A stretch of 64,000 nt of DNA, taken from positions 1-64,000 of the forward strand of contig NZ_JANXTI010000022.1 in assembly GCF_025352425.1 (NCBI RefSeq), written 5' to 3'. The notes under the pieces are model-generated. The model was not told where the DNA came from. It searched no databases and saw nothing but the letters and a program-made list of their open reading frames with translations. This document shows positions 29,966-38,405 of the stretch, piece by piece; within the stretch, counting starts at the first letter, position 1; each line of letters starts with the position of its first letter. A program made the translations under genes and the position numbers. The stretch comes from Flavobacterium sp. Lineage in GTDB: Bacteria; Bacteroidota; Bacteroidia; Flavobacteriales; Flavobacteriaceae.

Positions 29966-30847
29966 ATGCAATTACTTCTTTTCATTATTGTTTACCCAAT
30001 TATTTGGCTGATTTCTATTCTTCCATTCCGATTGCTTTATATTTTTTCTGATTGTGTTTGCTTTTTGGTGTATACTATTTTTGGTTACCGAAAAAAAGTG
30101 GTTCGGGAAAACATTGCTATGGCTTTGCCTAATTTATCTCAAAAAGAACGGTTAAACATCGAGAAAAAATTTTATCATCACTTGTGTGATATGTTTCTCG
30201 AAATGATAAAAACAATGTCTATTTCCCAAAAGGAAATGGAAAAAAGATTTGTTTTCACCAATTTAGATCTCTATTTGGATTTAGAGAAAAAAGGGAAAAG
30301 CATTGCTTTGCTCTGCGCCCATTATGCTTCATACGAATGGGCAGTTTCAATGAATTACCATATAACGTTTACAGGTTATGGGGTGTATAAAAAAATAAGC
30401 AATAAGTATTTTGACAGATTGATAAAAAAGATTCGCGGCAGGTTTAAAGCACCTTTGATTACTACAAGAGAGACAATTCCAACAATAGACCGAAACAACA
30501 GGACAAATAATTTGGCTGTTTATGGTTTAGCAAGTGATCAATCGCCACAGGCAAGTAAGGCTTTTCATTGGGCACCTTTCATGGGAATAGAAACGCCCGT
30601 TCATACGGGAGCCGAAATGCTTGCCAAACGTTTTGACATGAACGTCATTTTTTTAAGAAACAAGAAAATAAAGCGTGGTTACTATGAAGCTACCTTCGAA
30701 CTTATGGCTGATAATCCTAAAGAAGTTCCAAATTATGAAATCTCAGAAGATTTTTTGAGAAGAGTGGAAAAGCAAATTCATGAAGCTCCTGAATTTTATT
30801 TATGGACACACAAACGGTGGAAACACAAAAAACCGGCTAAAACTTAA
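29966..30847 (+). CDS. LpxL/HtrB-like lysophospholipid/lipid A acyltransferase
   Basis: 293 residues. The N-terminal membrane anchor (LLLFIIVYPIIWLISILPF) is followed by the acyltransferase fold with the catalytic H-x4-E motif as HYASYE (near residue 133) and the later SDQSP element. Inner-membrane enzyme likely to add a secondary acyl chain to lipid A or a related lipid. It has no partner gene alongside. Its end overlaps the convergent aminotransferase gene by 11 bp. Confidence 0.87.
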   Translation: MQLLLFIIVYPIIWLISILPFRLLYIFSDCVCFLVYTIFGYRKKVVRENIAMALPNLSQKERLNIEKKFYHHLCDMFLEMIKTMSISQKEMEKRFVFTNLDLYLDLEKKGKSIALLCAHYASYEWAVSMNYHITFTGYGVYKKISNKYFDRLIKKIRGRFKAPLITTRETIPTIDRNNRTNNLAVYGLASDQSPQASKAFHWAPFMGIETPVHTGAEMLAKRFDMNVIFLRNKKIKRGYYEATFELMADNPKEVPNYEISEDFLRRVEKQIHEAPEFYLWTHKRWKHKKPAKT

Positions 30848-32321
30848 ACCATCCTTTTACCATTTCTTCTTCCTGATGCTTGGCATTTTTATGTGCAAAT
30901 TCGTTTGTTTTGAAATTGTATTCGTAATCCGCAGCCCATTCCTTATGGTTTTCTGACAACGCTTTAATACTTTCACAAACCATTTGAATTTCCTCTGTAG
31001 TTGTTGTTGGATGAATAGACATTCGGATCCACCCTGGTTTTTTAATTAGATCTCCGGAAGCAATTTGGCAAACCAAATCATGCGACGTTTCCTGATCAAC
31101 ATGCAACAAATAATGCCCATAAGTTCCCGCACAACTGCATCCGCCCCGAGTTTGGATTCCGAATTTATCGTTCAATAATTTAACTCCAAGATTAAAATGC
31201 AAGTCATCGATATAGAAAGAAATTACGCCTAACCTTTCCTGATGCTGATTGGCCAAAATATGAATATTGTCAATGTTATTCAATTCCGAAAAAACATATC
31301 CAACGATTTCATGTTCTCTATCAAGGATATTTTTCACACCCATTTGCTCTTTTAATTGAATGGCCAAAGCCGTTTTTATTACCTGAAGAAATCCTGGAGT
31401 TCCGCCATCTTCCCTATCCTCAATATTGTCAATATATTTGTGATCGCCCCAAGGATTTGTCCAACTCACAGTGCCGCCACCGGGACAATCGGGTACATTA
31501 TTATGATATAAATTTTTATTGAAAATCAAAACTCCCGAAGTACCTGGCCCGCCTAGAAACTTATGTGGTGAAAAGAAAATAGCATCTAAATAACTTTCGT
31601 CATCCGGATGCATATCAATGTCCACATAGGGTCCGGAACAGGCAAAATCTACAAAGCAAACGCCATTATTTTGATGCATAATTTTGGCTACTTCATGATA
31701 CGGCGTTCTGATTCCGGTAACATTGGAACAAGAAGTAATTGAGGCAATTTTAAAACTCCGGTCTTTGTATTTTTGAAGTGATTCCTTAAATTCTTCAAGA
31801 CAAAATAATCCTTCTTCGTTTGCTGGCAGAATAACTACATCGGCAATTGTTTCTAACCACGAAGTTTGATTAGAATGATGCTCCATGTGGGAAATAAACA
31901 CAACCGGTTTTAATTCGTTTGGAATAGCTATAAATTCTTTAAGATTTTCTGGTATTTTTAGTCCAAGGATACGTTGAAATTTATTTACAACTCCCGTCAT
32001 TCCTGTTCCCGTATTAATTAAAACATCATTCTCATTAGCGTTCACATGACGTTTTATGATGTGCTTTGCTTGGTGATATGCCAACGTCATGGTTGTTCCG
32101 GAAACGGTTGTTTCAGTATGTGTATTGGCCACAAAAGGGCCAAAATCATTCATTAGTTTTTCCTCAATCGGACGGTATAATCTTCCGCTGGCAGTCCAAT
32201 CTGTATAAACAATTTTCTTTTTTCCGAAAGGTGTTTCAAACTCCTGATCAATTCCAATAATATTCTGGCGAAATTGCTGAAAATAGTGTTCTAATTTTGT
32301 GCTGTTTTCCGTGGTAATCAT
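30837..32321 (-). CDS. Class V aminotransferase (cysteine desulfurase/selenocysteine lyase-like)
   Basis: 494 residues from ATG 32321. A TTG at 32330 would be the longer start, but a -7 box (TATCTTTG on minus, 32346-32339) puts transcription near 32332 and favours 32321. PLP enzyme: the Schiff-base Lys is in FFSPHKFLGGPGTSG, with HMEHHSNQTSW and the cofactor Asp region VDFACSGPY. A Cys-containing loop (RGGCSCAGTYG) lies near the C-terminal third. It is longer than IscS/SufS and no Fe-S assembly genes adjoin, so the exact substrate is uncertain. Confidence 0.85.
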   Translation of the reverse strand: MITTENSTKLEHYFQQFRQNIIGIDQEFETPFGKKKIVYTDWTASGRLYRPIEEKLMNDFGPFVANTHTETTVSGTTMTLAYHQAKHIIKRHVNANENDVLINTGTGMTGVVNKFQRILGLKIPENLKEFIAIPNELKPVVFISHMEHHSNQTSWLETIADVVILPANEEGLFCLEEFKESLQKYKDRSFKIASITSCSNVTGIRTPYHEVAKIMHQNNGVCFVDFACSGPYVDIDMHPDDESYLDAIFFSPHKFLGGPGTSGVLIFNKNLYHNNVPDCPGGGTVSWTNPWGDHKYIDNIEDREDGGTPGFLQVIKTALAIQLKEQMGVKNILDREHEIVGYVFSELNNIDNIHILANQHQERLGVISFYIDDLHFNLGVKLLNDKFGIQTRGGCSCAGTYGHYLLHVDQETSHDLVCQIASGDLIKKPGWIRMSIHPTTTTEEIQMVCESIKALSENHKEWAADYEYNFKTNEFAHKNAKHQEEEMVKGWFKF

Positions 32322-32338
32322 CTCTAACAATTTGATTT

Positions 32339-32346
32339 CAAAGATA
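32339..32346 (-). promoter_or_regulatory. -7 promoter box of the aminotransferase gene
   Basis: TATCTTTG on the minus strand, 17 bp before ATG 32321. It decides against the TTG start at 32330. Confidence 0.55.
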
Positions 32347-32453
32347 CATTATTTTTAATTTGGTGATAGTTATTGATCTTTATTACTAAATTCACAACTG
32401 TGTTACATTATTAGAAAATTACATCCAAAATTAAAATTGCATAAAAAATTACG

Positions 32454-32482
32454 AAAATCCCCTCTAGTGGGGATTTTTTTTA
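32454..32482 (+). terminator. Terminator-like hairpin upstream of the kinase operon
   Basis: AATCCCC pairs with GGGGATT around TCTAGT, followed by eight T. It lies 50 bp before the start of the gene at 32530, with no plus-strand gene ahead of it (the upstream gene is divergent). It is identical to the hairpin at 35395. It may be an attenuator of the operon or the end of a short RNA starting in 32347-32450. Confidence 0.7.
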
Positions 32483-32529
32483 TAAATTAAATTCCGAATT
32501 TTGATTGAACTAACCTTAAATAAAACATT

Positions 32530-32979
32530 ATGAAAATCTATGATTCATTTGGAACGTTTGATTCCACAAAACTGGAGTTCGATTTAGCAGTTCAACTCAC
32601 AAATATCGATACTGATATTTATGAAATAAAAGCATATTATGATATTTGTAATACGAGCCGTTATGCTCTTCTTGCAATTCTTCAAACAAAAGACGGAAAT
32701 GATAAGGATTTAAGCAGTTCTCTGGCAAATTGTGCCTGCATGGTAACTGAAATGAAATTCTTAGATTTAAACCGAAGCTATGTAAATGAAAATGATAAAG
32801 ACATTTTTAAAGTGAGCAAAGAGGATGTAATTAATGTTGTTGTCCATCACGGAATTGGGTTTAACCCTACCACAAATCCTGACGATGATTTGTACATCAA
32901 AAACTACAAGGCACAAACATATGTCTATTATCCGGATGGAGCTAAGCCAGGGAGAGGCGGAAGAGGTATACTAAGATAA
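32530..32979 (+). CDS. Hypothetical cytoplasmic protein in a two-component operon
   Basis: 149 residues, no signal peptide, acidic. I do not recognise the family. Features: alternating hydrophobic pattern, a Cys pair in LANCACMV, a single HHGIGFNP motif, and a glycine/arginine-rich end (GRGGRGILR). The gene is 8 bp upstream of the histidine kinase gene and surely co-transcribed. It may act with the kinase as sensor accessory or be an unrelated passenger; nothing in the sequence decides. Confidence 0.7.
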   Translation: MKIYDSFGTFDSTKLEFDLAVQLTNIDTDIYEIKAYYDICNTSRYALLAILQTKDGNDKDLSSSLANCACMVTEMKFLDLNRSYVNENDKDIFKVSKEDVINVVVHHGIGFNPTTNPDDDLYIKNYKAQTYVYYPDGAKPGRGGRGILR

Positions 32980-32987
32980 GAAAATCA

Positions 32988-34757
32988 ATGGAGAAATTTT
33001 TGAAGTTAAATACCATAATCAAGACAGTGATACTACTTTTTATCACTGTCTTTGCTTTGGCTCAGGATAAAAATTTAAAAAGCTTTGAAGCTAATTTCGA
33101 AAGTTTAGACTTTAAAGAAAGAATAACTCATTTACAAAAAATAAAACACAATCAATTGTCAAATAATGATAAAGCATTATTCTATTATTTATATGGTCAG
33201 ACCTATTATGCAAACAGTAATGGCGCTCTAGGATTATCCTATTTTATGAAAGCCAATGACATTTATAAAGCGCAAAAAAATTACGACAAAGTCATCGATA
33301 TAAATCTAATAATAGTCGAAATAAAGAGACTAATCAATTATAAGTATAATGATTATAAATATCTGATTGATGAAGCTGTTGACTATGCAATTAAAAGAAA
33401 TAACATTCCTCTATTGTGTAAAACCTACAAAGAAATTGGTAATAATTTATTTGAATCAAATCCATCAAAAGCAATAGACTATTATCAAAAAGCAATCCTT
33501 GAAAATAAAAAAGTAAAGGATTCCTTCTTTGAGGCTGATGTTAGATCGAACATTGGTTTAGTATATATCGAAAAATTTCATAATTATAAATTAGCCCGAA
33601 AATATAATTCTTTAGCTTTGGATTATTATCAAAAGCATAAATTGAATTTCAGTATTGCCTGTACTTACGTAAATCAGGCGGATGTATTTTTAAATGAGAA
33701 GAAATATGATTCCGCTATGGCCTTGTATCAAAAAGCGGATGCTTTAAATATAAAAGATAACAATACGAATACCCGAATCATTTTATATGGTCTTATGGCT
33801 GACTTATATAAAGAGATGAAGAATTACAAAAAAGCCTTAGAATATACTGATAAACTAAAAGTGTATCAGAGCATAGTTGATGAAAATCAACAAGTAAAAG
33901 CGATAAGGGATATTGATGCTAAATACCAAAGCAAAGAACACAAAGACGAAATAGCCTGGCAAAAAAGTCTTATGAAAAAAGGCGGAGCCGTAATTGTTTT
34001 TTTGGTAGTACTTATAATTCTAATTTTTTTAGGTTACAAAAACCTCAACAAAAAGAAAAAAATTGTAGAGCAGGAAAAATTAATCGAAATCCAAAAACTT
34101 GAAAATGTTCTTCAGGAACACGAGCTTCACGAAATAGACAAATTACTCGAAGGTCAAGAAAAAGAGCGAATTAAAATTGCAAACGATTTGCATGATAATC
34201 TGGGAAGTATGTTAGCCACGCTCAAATTAAATTTTCAGAACCTGAAAAAACAAGAACTATACCTAGATGATCCTGATAATTTATTTAACAAAACAGACGA
34301 ATTAATTGATGAAGCCTATCAAAAAGTACGCACCATTGCCCATACAAAAAACGCCGGCGTAATTGCTAATCAAGGGCTGCTGCCAGCCGTTAATAACATT
34401 GCGAAAAAAATGAGTATACCGGGGAAACTCATTGTTGATGTTATTCCGTTTGGACTTGATGAACGTTTAGAAAATACGCTCGAAGTAACTATTTTCAGAA
34501 TGATTCAAGAAATACTTACCAATGCTATAAAACACGCAAACGCTACTGAAATTTCCATACATCTTACCCAACATGATGATAGCTTAAACATTATAGTAGA
34601 AGACAATGGCACTGGATTTAACCCGAAAAATATCGATAAAAAAGAAGGTATGGGATTAACTAATATTGAAAAGAAAACGGAACAAATGGGAGGCATTTTT
34701 ACTATTGATAGTACTGAAAAAAGAGGCACTTCTATTTTAATTGACATACCCTTATGA
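32988..34757 (+). CDS. TPR-containing sensor histidine kinase (HisKA_3 type)
   Basis: 589 residues. Signal peptide ending FALAQ, tetratricopeptide-like repeats in a periplasmic region (about 40-310, e.g. AIDYYQKAILEN), one transmembrane segment near 327-347, a coiled coil, then the dimerisation domain with His402 in ERIKIANDLHDNLG. The HATPase domain has the N box ILTNAIKHANA and the G box GMGLTNIEKK. It pairs with the NarL-type regulator, whose start overlaps its stop by 4 bp. The signal sensed is not evident. Confidence 0.92.
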   Translation: MEKFLKLNTIIKTVILLFITVFALAQDKNLKSFEANFESLDFKERITHLQKIKHNQLSNNDKALFYYLYGQTYYANSNGALGLSYFMKANDIYKAQKNYDKVIDINLIIVEIKRLINYKYNDYKYLIDEAVDYAIKRNNIPLLCKTYKEIGNNLFESNPSKAIDYYQKAILENKKVKDSFFEADVRSNIGLVYIEKFHNYKLARKYNSLALDYYQKHKLNFSIACTYVNQADVFLNEKKYDSAMALYQKADALNIKDNNTNTRIILYGLMADLYKEMKNYKKALEYTDKLKVYQSIVDENQQVKAIRDIDAKYQSKEHKDEIAWQKSLMKKGGAVIVFLVVLIILIFLGYKNLNKKKKIVEQEKLIEIQKLENVLQEHELHEIDKLLEGQEKERIKIANDLHDNLGSMLATLKLNFQNLKKQELYLDDPDNLFNKTDELIDEAYQKVRTIAHTKNAGVIANQGLLPAVNNIAKKMSIPGKLIVDVIPFGLDERLENTLEVTIFRMIQEILTNAIKHANATEISIHLTQHDDSLNIIVEDNGTGFNPKNIDKKEGMGLTNIEKKTEQMGGIFTIDSTEKRGTSILIDIPL

Positions 34758-35365
34758 TAACACTAGCAATTGCCGAAGACCATCAGGCATTGATTGATGG
34801 GATGAAGTTATTTTTTAAAAACGAAGCTGACATCATGGTTGTAGGCGAATCCAATGATGGTGAAGAGCTGATTGAATTGGTAAAAAATAAAAGACCAAGT
34901 GTAGTCATTACTGATATACGGATGCCAAAATGCGACGGTATCATGGCCACCCGAATCATCAAAAGTCAATACCCAGAAACAAAAGTTATCGCTTTTAGTA
35001 TGTTTGACCAAGATGAAGCGATGGAGCAGATGAAAGCGGCAGGAGCATCGGGTTATATTATGAAAAATTCCTCATTGCAAACCGTGCTTGAAGCAATTAG
35101 AACAGTTGCCCGAAACGAAACCTTTTTTGATGATGCAATTACGGCCAAAGATGGTCATACCAAAAAAACCATTATCTTAAGTTCACGGGAAAAAGAAATT
35201 CTCCGATTGGTTGGGGAAGGTAAATCTTCCCAAGATATAGCTGACACATTAAGCATAGGAAAATCAACTGTTGACACGCATCGTAAAAACATAATAAAGA
35301 AGTTTAACATTACAGGGAAAAACGACTTTTTGCGATTTGCCGTAGAAAGAAAATATGATTTTTAG
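34754..35365 (+). CDS. NarL/FixJ-type response regulator
   Basis: 203 residues. The receiver domain has acidic residues Glu8 and Asp9, phospho-acceptor Asp54 (VVITDIRMP) and Lys in IMKNSS. The C-terminal LuxR-type HTH (LSSREKEILRLVGEGKSSQD) is complete. It overlaps the kinase gene (ATGATAA style), which marks it as the cognate partner. Transcription ends at the hairpin 30 bp downstream. Targets are unknown. Confidence 0.93.
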   Translation: MITLAIAEDHQALIDGMKLFFKNEADIMVVGESNDGEELIELVKNKRPSVVITDIRMPKCDGIMATRIIKSQYPETKVIAFSMFDQDEAMEQMKAAGASGYIMKNSSLQTVLEAIRTVARNETFFDDAITAKDGHTKKTIILSSREKEILRLVGEGKSSQDIADTLSIGKSTVDTHRKNIIKKFNITGKNDFLRFAVERKYDF

Positions 35366-35394
35366 TTAGAAAAAACTTACCTAAAATAATGAAA

Positions 35395-35420
35395 AAATCC
35401 CCTCTAGTGGGGATTTTTTT
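35395..35420 (+). terminator. Terminator of the kinase-regulator operon
   Basis: AATCCCC / GGGGATT stem with TCTAGT loop and a T run, the same sequence as at 32454-32482. Confidence 0.85.
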
Positions 35421-35488
35421 GTGCTTTCCATTTACGAACTTTGAACTGTTATTATATCATAATTATAATAAAGTGGGTTAAGTTAGAA

Positions 35489-35546
35489 AATCCTGCCCGA
35501 AATAATTTCATAGTGGTATTTGATATTTAAATAGGGCAGGTTTTTT
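35489..35546 (+). terminator. Second terminator-like structure with a long loop
   Basis: AATCCTGCCC at 35489-35498 and GGGCAGG at 35534-35540, followed by TTTTTTAAAT. The 35-nt loop contains a small GAAAT-AA-TTTC stem. No gene of its own ends here, so it may close a small RNA or be a back-up terminator. Confidence 0.5.
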
Positions 35547-35623
35547 AAATTATTAAGTTAAAAGAATGGTAAATTATTAGTATAAAACTTCCAAAAATAA
35601 ACCTCACCATTGATGAACAAAAC

Positions 35624-35728
35624 GTGATAATCAGATCGCGAAAAACAGCATTAATTATTATTAAAGTTCTTTTAGTATGGTGTGTAATTATTATTGGATG
35701 GGAACTTTATATACTGATAAAATTATAA
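35624..35728 (+). CDS. Possible very small membrane protein
   Basis: A short frame starting at GTG 35624 (34 residues). After a charged start (MIIRSRKTA) comes a single hydrophobic segment (LIIIKVLLVWCVIIIGWELY). No ribosome site stands out and the start codon is weak. It could be chance in AT-rich DNA. The remainder of 35366-35803 holds two hairpins and nothing else I can support. Confidence 0.25.
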   Translation: MIIRSRKTALIIIKVLLVWCVIIIGWELYILIKL

Positions 35729-35803
35729 AACACAAGACCATTTAAGTAATTACAAGAAGGCTTGCAGAAAAAACAATAAGCAGACACTAAAACCACAATA
35801 ATC

Positions 35804-36031
35804 ATGAAATGGAACAAAGTAGAAAACAACTGTAAAGCTTTATATGAATACCAACTCATTAATGGAAGCAAACCAACGGAACGAAAAATTCTGATAAAGG
35901 TAATAGCCGACGAGTTTCCCGAATTACCACGTATGCGAATAGCATATGCAGTTGACAGATGCATCAACTCTGTAGCTGCTCCCATGAGCCCGACTACCTT
36001 TTTGACTTTTGTGCAAAGTTATTTGAAATAG
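35804..36031 (+). CDS. Small hypothetical protein
   Basis: 75 residues, soluble, no signal peptide. Predicted mostly helical, with a basic N-terminal half (KPTERKILIKVIADEF) and a Cys-containing middle (YAVDRCINS). I do not recognise it. Amino-acid composition and the clean ATG suggest a real gene. It lies between the kinase operon terminator and pepT, with 126 bp to pepT. Confidence 0.55.
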   Translation: MKWNKVENNCKALYEYQLINGSKPTERKILIKVIADEFPELPRMRIAYAVDRCINSVAAPMSPTTFLTFVQSYLK

Positions 36032-36133
36032 ATTTTTGATATGTTAGCGATTAAACTCGCGCCTCTATAACTTACAACTATTTGGAACACAAAAACACAA
36101 TGATCTACTCGCATTTTCTAATTCGTAATTAAT

Positions 36134-36141
36134 TATATTTG
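36134..36141 (+). promoter_or_regulatory. -7 promoter box of pepT
   Basis: TATATTTG, 16 bp before ATG 36158. Confidence 0.55.
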
Positions 36142-36157
36142 CTAAAAATATAATCAA

Positions 36158-37468
36158 ATGCAACATATTATCGACCGCTTTGTAAGCTATGTAACTATCG
36201 ATACCGAATCAGATCCAAATTCTGATACAACACCAAGCACAAAAAAACAATTTGACCTGGCCAACAAACTGGCAAAAGAATTAAAAACCATTGGTCTGAA
36301 AGAAGTTACTATTGACAAACATGGCTATATCATGGCAACCCTGCCTTCAAATGTTGACCATGAAGTTCCAACGGTTGGATTCATTTCTCACTTCGATACT
36401 TCTCCTGATTTTTCAGGAAAAGATATAAAACCACAGGTTATTCCCAACTATGATGGTGGAGATATTGTGTTGAATAAAGAGCAAAATATAATTTTGTCTC
36501 CTAATTATTTTAAAGATTTAATGCTATACAAAGGACAAACCTTAATCACCACCAACGGTTTAACGCTTCTTGGTGCCGATGACAAAGCAGGCATCACCGA
36601 GATTATAACCGCAATGGAATATTTGGTAAACAATCCACAAATTAAGCACGGGAAAATCCGCGTGGGTTTCACACCCGATGAAGAAATTGGTCGTGGTGCC
36701 GATTTATTTGACGTGAAAAAGTTTGGGGCTGATTGGGCTTACACTATGGATGGCAGCCAGATTGGCGAATTAGAATATGAAAACTTCAATGCAGCCGGGG
36801 TAAAAATTATCTTTAAAGGAAAAAGCGTTCATCCAGGCTATGCCAAAGGAAAAATGATTAACTCCATGCTTATTGCCAATGAATTTATTAATGAATTGCC
36901 AAAGCATGAAACACCACAGGAAACCAAAGGTTACGAAGGTTTCTTCCACGTAACGCAATTATCAGGTAGTATTGAAGAAACCAAACTGGAGCTGATCATT
37001 CGGGACCATGACATGAAAAAATTCACAAAACGTAAAGAATTGGTTCATGACATCACTAAAAAATTCAACAAGAAATTCGCAAAACAATTTGGTGAAGATA
37101 TTGTAATCACTTCCATCAAAGATCAATATTACAATATGAAGGAAAAAGTTGAACCGGTAATGTTTATTGTTGATTTAGCAGAAAAAGCCATGAAATCATT
37201 AGACATCAAACCGCTAATAAAACCTATTCGTGGCGGAACTGATGGTTGCCGATTGTCTTATATGGGTTTGCCGTGTCCGAATATCTTTGCGGGTGGACAC
37301 AACTTCCACGGGAAATATGAATATGTTCCGGTAGAAAGCATGCAGAAAGCGATTGATGTAATTGTAAAAATAGCCGAGCTTACTGCTACCACTGATTTTT
37401 CTAAAAAGACACAAGGCAAAGCTGAACAAAGCGGAGCTAAAGAGAAAAAAGGAAAAAAGAAGAAATAG
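36158..37468 (+). CDS. pepT: Peptidase T (tripeptide aminopeptidase)
   Basis: 436 residues, M20 family zinc exopeptidase releasing N-terminal residues from tripeptides in the cytoplasm. Metal and active-site regions are present: SHFDTSPDFSG, LGADDKAG, TPDEEIGRGAD, TMDGSQIGELEYE and GGTDGCRLS. The last 25 residues are a Lys-rich extension (ending KKGKKKK) beyond the usual family end. A stop-adjacent TAATTAGTAATTAG stretch precedes the next gene, 17 bp downstream. Confidence 0.95.
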   Translation: MQHIIDRFVSYVTIDTESDPNSDTTPSTKKQFDLANKLAKELKTIGLKEVTIDKHGYIMATLPSNVDHEVPTVGFISHFDTSPDFSGKDIKPQVIPNYDGGDIVLNKEQNIILSPNYFKDLMLYKGQTLITTNGLTLLGADDKAGITEIITAMEYLVNNPQIKHGKIRVGFTPDEEIGRGADLFDVKKFGADWAYTMDGSQIGELEYENFNAAGVKIIFKGKSVHPGYAKGKMINSMLIANEFINELPKHETPQETKGYEGFFHVTQLSGSIEETKLELIIRDHDMKKFTKRKELVHDITKKFNKKFAKQFGEDIVITSIKDQYYNMKEKVEPVMFIVDLAEKAMKSLDIKPLIKPIRGGTDGCRLSYMGLPCPNIFAGGHNFHGKYEYVPVESMQKAIDVIVKIAELTATTDFSKKTQGKAEQSGAKEKKGKKKK

Positions 37469-37484
37469 TGATTAGTAATTAGTC

Positions 37485-38063
37485 ATGGAAGAAAAAAAAG
37501 CTTGGGATAAAGTCAATCAATGGGGCGAAGAACTTGCCCTCTTGCGAGAAATTATACAGAAAACCGAGTTGGTCGAAACCAATAAATGGGGAGGAGAAAT
37601 ATATACCATCAATAACAAAAATGTCTTGGGAATTGGTGGTTTTAAAAACTATTTTACCATTTGGTTTTGGAACGGCGTTTTTCTGAAAGATGAAGCCAAA
37701 GTTCTTGTCAATGCCAATGAAGGTGTGACAAAAGGTTTGCGCCAATGGAGATTTATTTCTGCGGCTGATGTCAATGAGAAATTGGTTATACATTATATAA
37801 ACGAAGCAATTACAAACGAAAAAGCAGGCCTTTCGATAAAGCCAGAAAAGAAAGAAGCAATGCAATGTGATTTCTTTGAAAGCGAGTTGAAAAAAGACAG
37901 CAAACTGAATGTTGCATTTGAACAGTTTAGTGCTTATAAGCAAAAGGAATTCTGGGAATATATGGCAACAGCCAAACAAGAAAAAACCAAAATCAGCCGA
38001 TTAGAGAAAATACGTCCAATGATAATCGATGGCATAGGACTAAACGACAAGTATCGAAAGTAA
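37485..38063 (+). CDS. DUF1801/YdeI-OmdA family protein
   Basis: 192 residues. The N-terminal half matches the DUF1801 pattern (ETNKWGGEIYTINNKNVLGIGGFKN cut here to its core WGGEIYTINN...GIGGFK, then FWNGVFLKD). The C-terminal half is an OmdA-like helical tail (FEQFSAYKQKEFWEY...KTKISRLEKI). Soluble, no signal peptide. Family members are linked to stress or bacteriocin-protection phenotypes, but the biochemical role is unclear. It lies 16 bp after pepT and may be co-transcribed. Ends at a bidirectional terminator. Confidence 0.75.
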   Translation: MEEKKAWDKVNQWGEELALLREIIQKTELVETNKWGGEIYTINNKNVLGIGGFKNYFTIWFWNGVFLKDEAKVLVNANEGVTKGLRQWRFISAADVNEKLVIHYINEAITNEKAGLSIKPEKKEAMQCDFFESELKKDSKLNVAFEQFSAYKQKEFWEYMATAKQEKTKISRLEKIRPMIIDGIGLNDKYRK

Positions 38064-38082
38064 TTCGTAATTCGTAATTCTA
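38062..38082. repeat. Short TAATTCG tandem
   Basis: GTAATTCGTAATTCGTAATT directly overlaps the stop of the preceding gene. Similar seeds occur at 36118-36132 (CTAATTCGTAATTAAT) and 37467-37480 (GATTAGTAATTAG). Confidence 0.5.
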
Positions 38083-38084
38083 AT

Positions 38085-38118
38085 AAAAAAATCCTCTCGT
38101 TTGAGAGGATTTTTTTTG
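38085..38118. terminator. Bidirectional terminator between the OmdA-like gene and yajC
   Basis: AATCCTCTC (38090-38098) pairs with GAGAGGATT (38103-38111), with A and T runs on the two sides serving both converging genes. Confidence 0.88.
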
Positions 38119-38119
38119 T

Positions 38120-38395
38120 TTAAGCTTTCTTATTCAACGCTGCTGTCAATTCTAACGAAATAGCAGAACGCTCAATTTTAAGTTTTCCCGACATGGTTTC
38201 AATTACTGCTGAAGCATCTGTGAGCTCGGCAATTTTTCCGTGGAAACCACTTTTGGTAATAATTTTATCGCCCACTTTTAAAGCTGACTCGAATTCTTTT
38301 TCCTGCTTTATTTTCTTTTGTTGTGGTCTGATCATAAAGAAATAGATAACCACAAACATTAGTAAAAACGGCAAAAACTGACTTATTTGTCCCAT
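38120..38395 (-). CDS. yajC: Preprotein translocase subunit YajC
   Basis: 91 residues: one N-terminal membrane segment (FLPFLLMFVVIYFFMI) ending in the family motif RPQQKK, then a short cytoplasmic domain (ALKVGDKIITKSGFHGKI). An accessory of the SecDF complex. It starts 10 bp downstream of nusB on the same strand, a pairing common in Bacteroidetes. Confidence 0.95.
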   Translation of the reverse strand: MGQISQFLPFLLMFVVIYFFMIRPQQKKIKQEKEFESALKVGDKIITKSGFHGKIAELTDASAVIETMSGKLKIERSAISLELTAALNKKA

Positions 38396-38405
38396 AATAA
38401 TAAAT

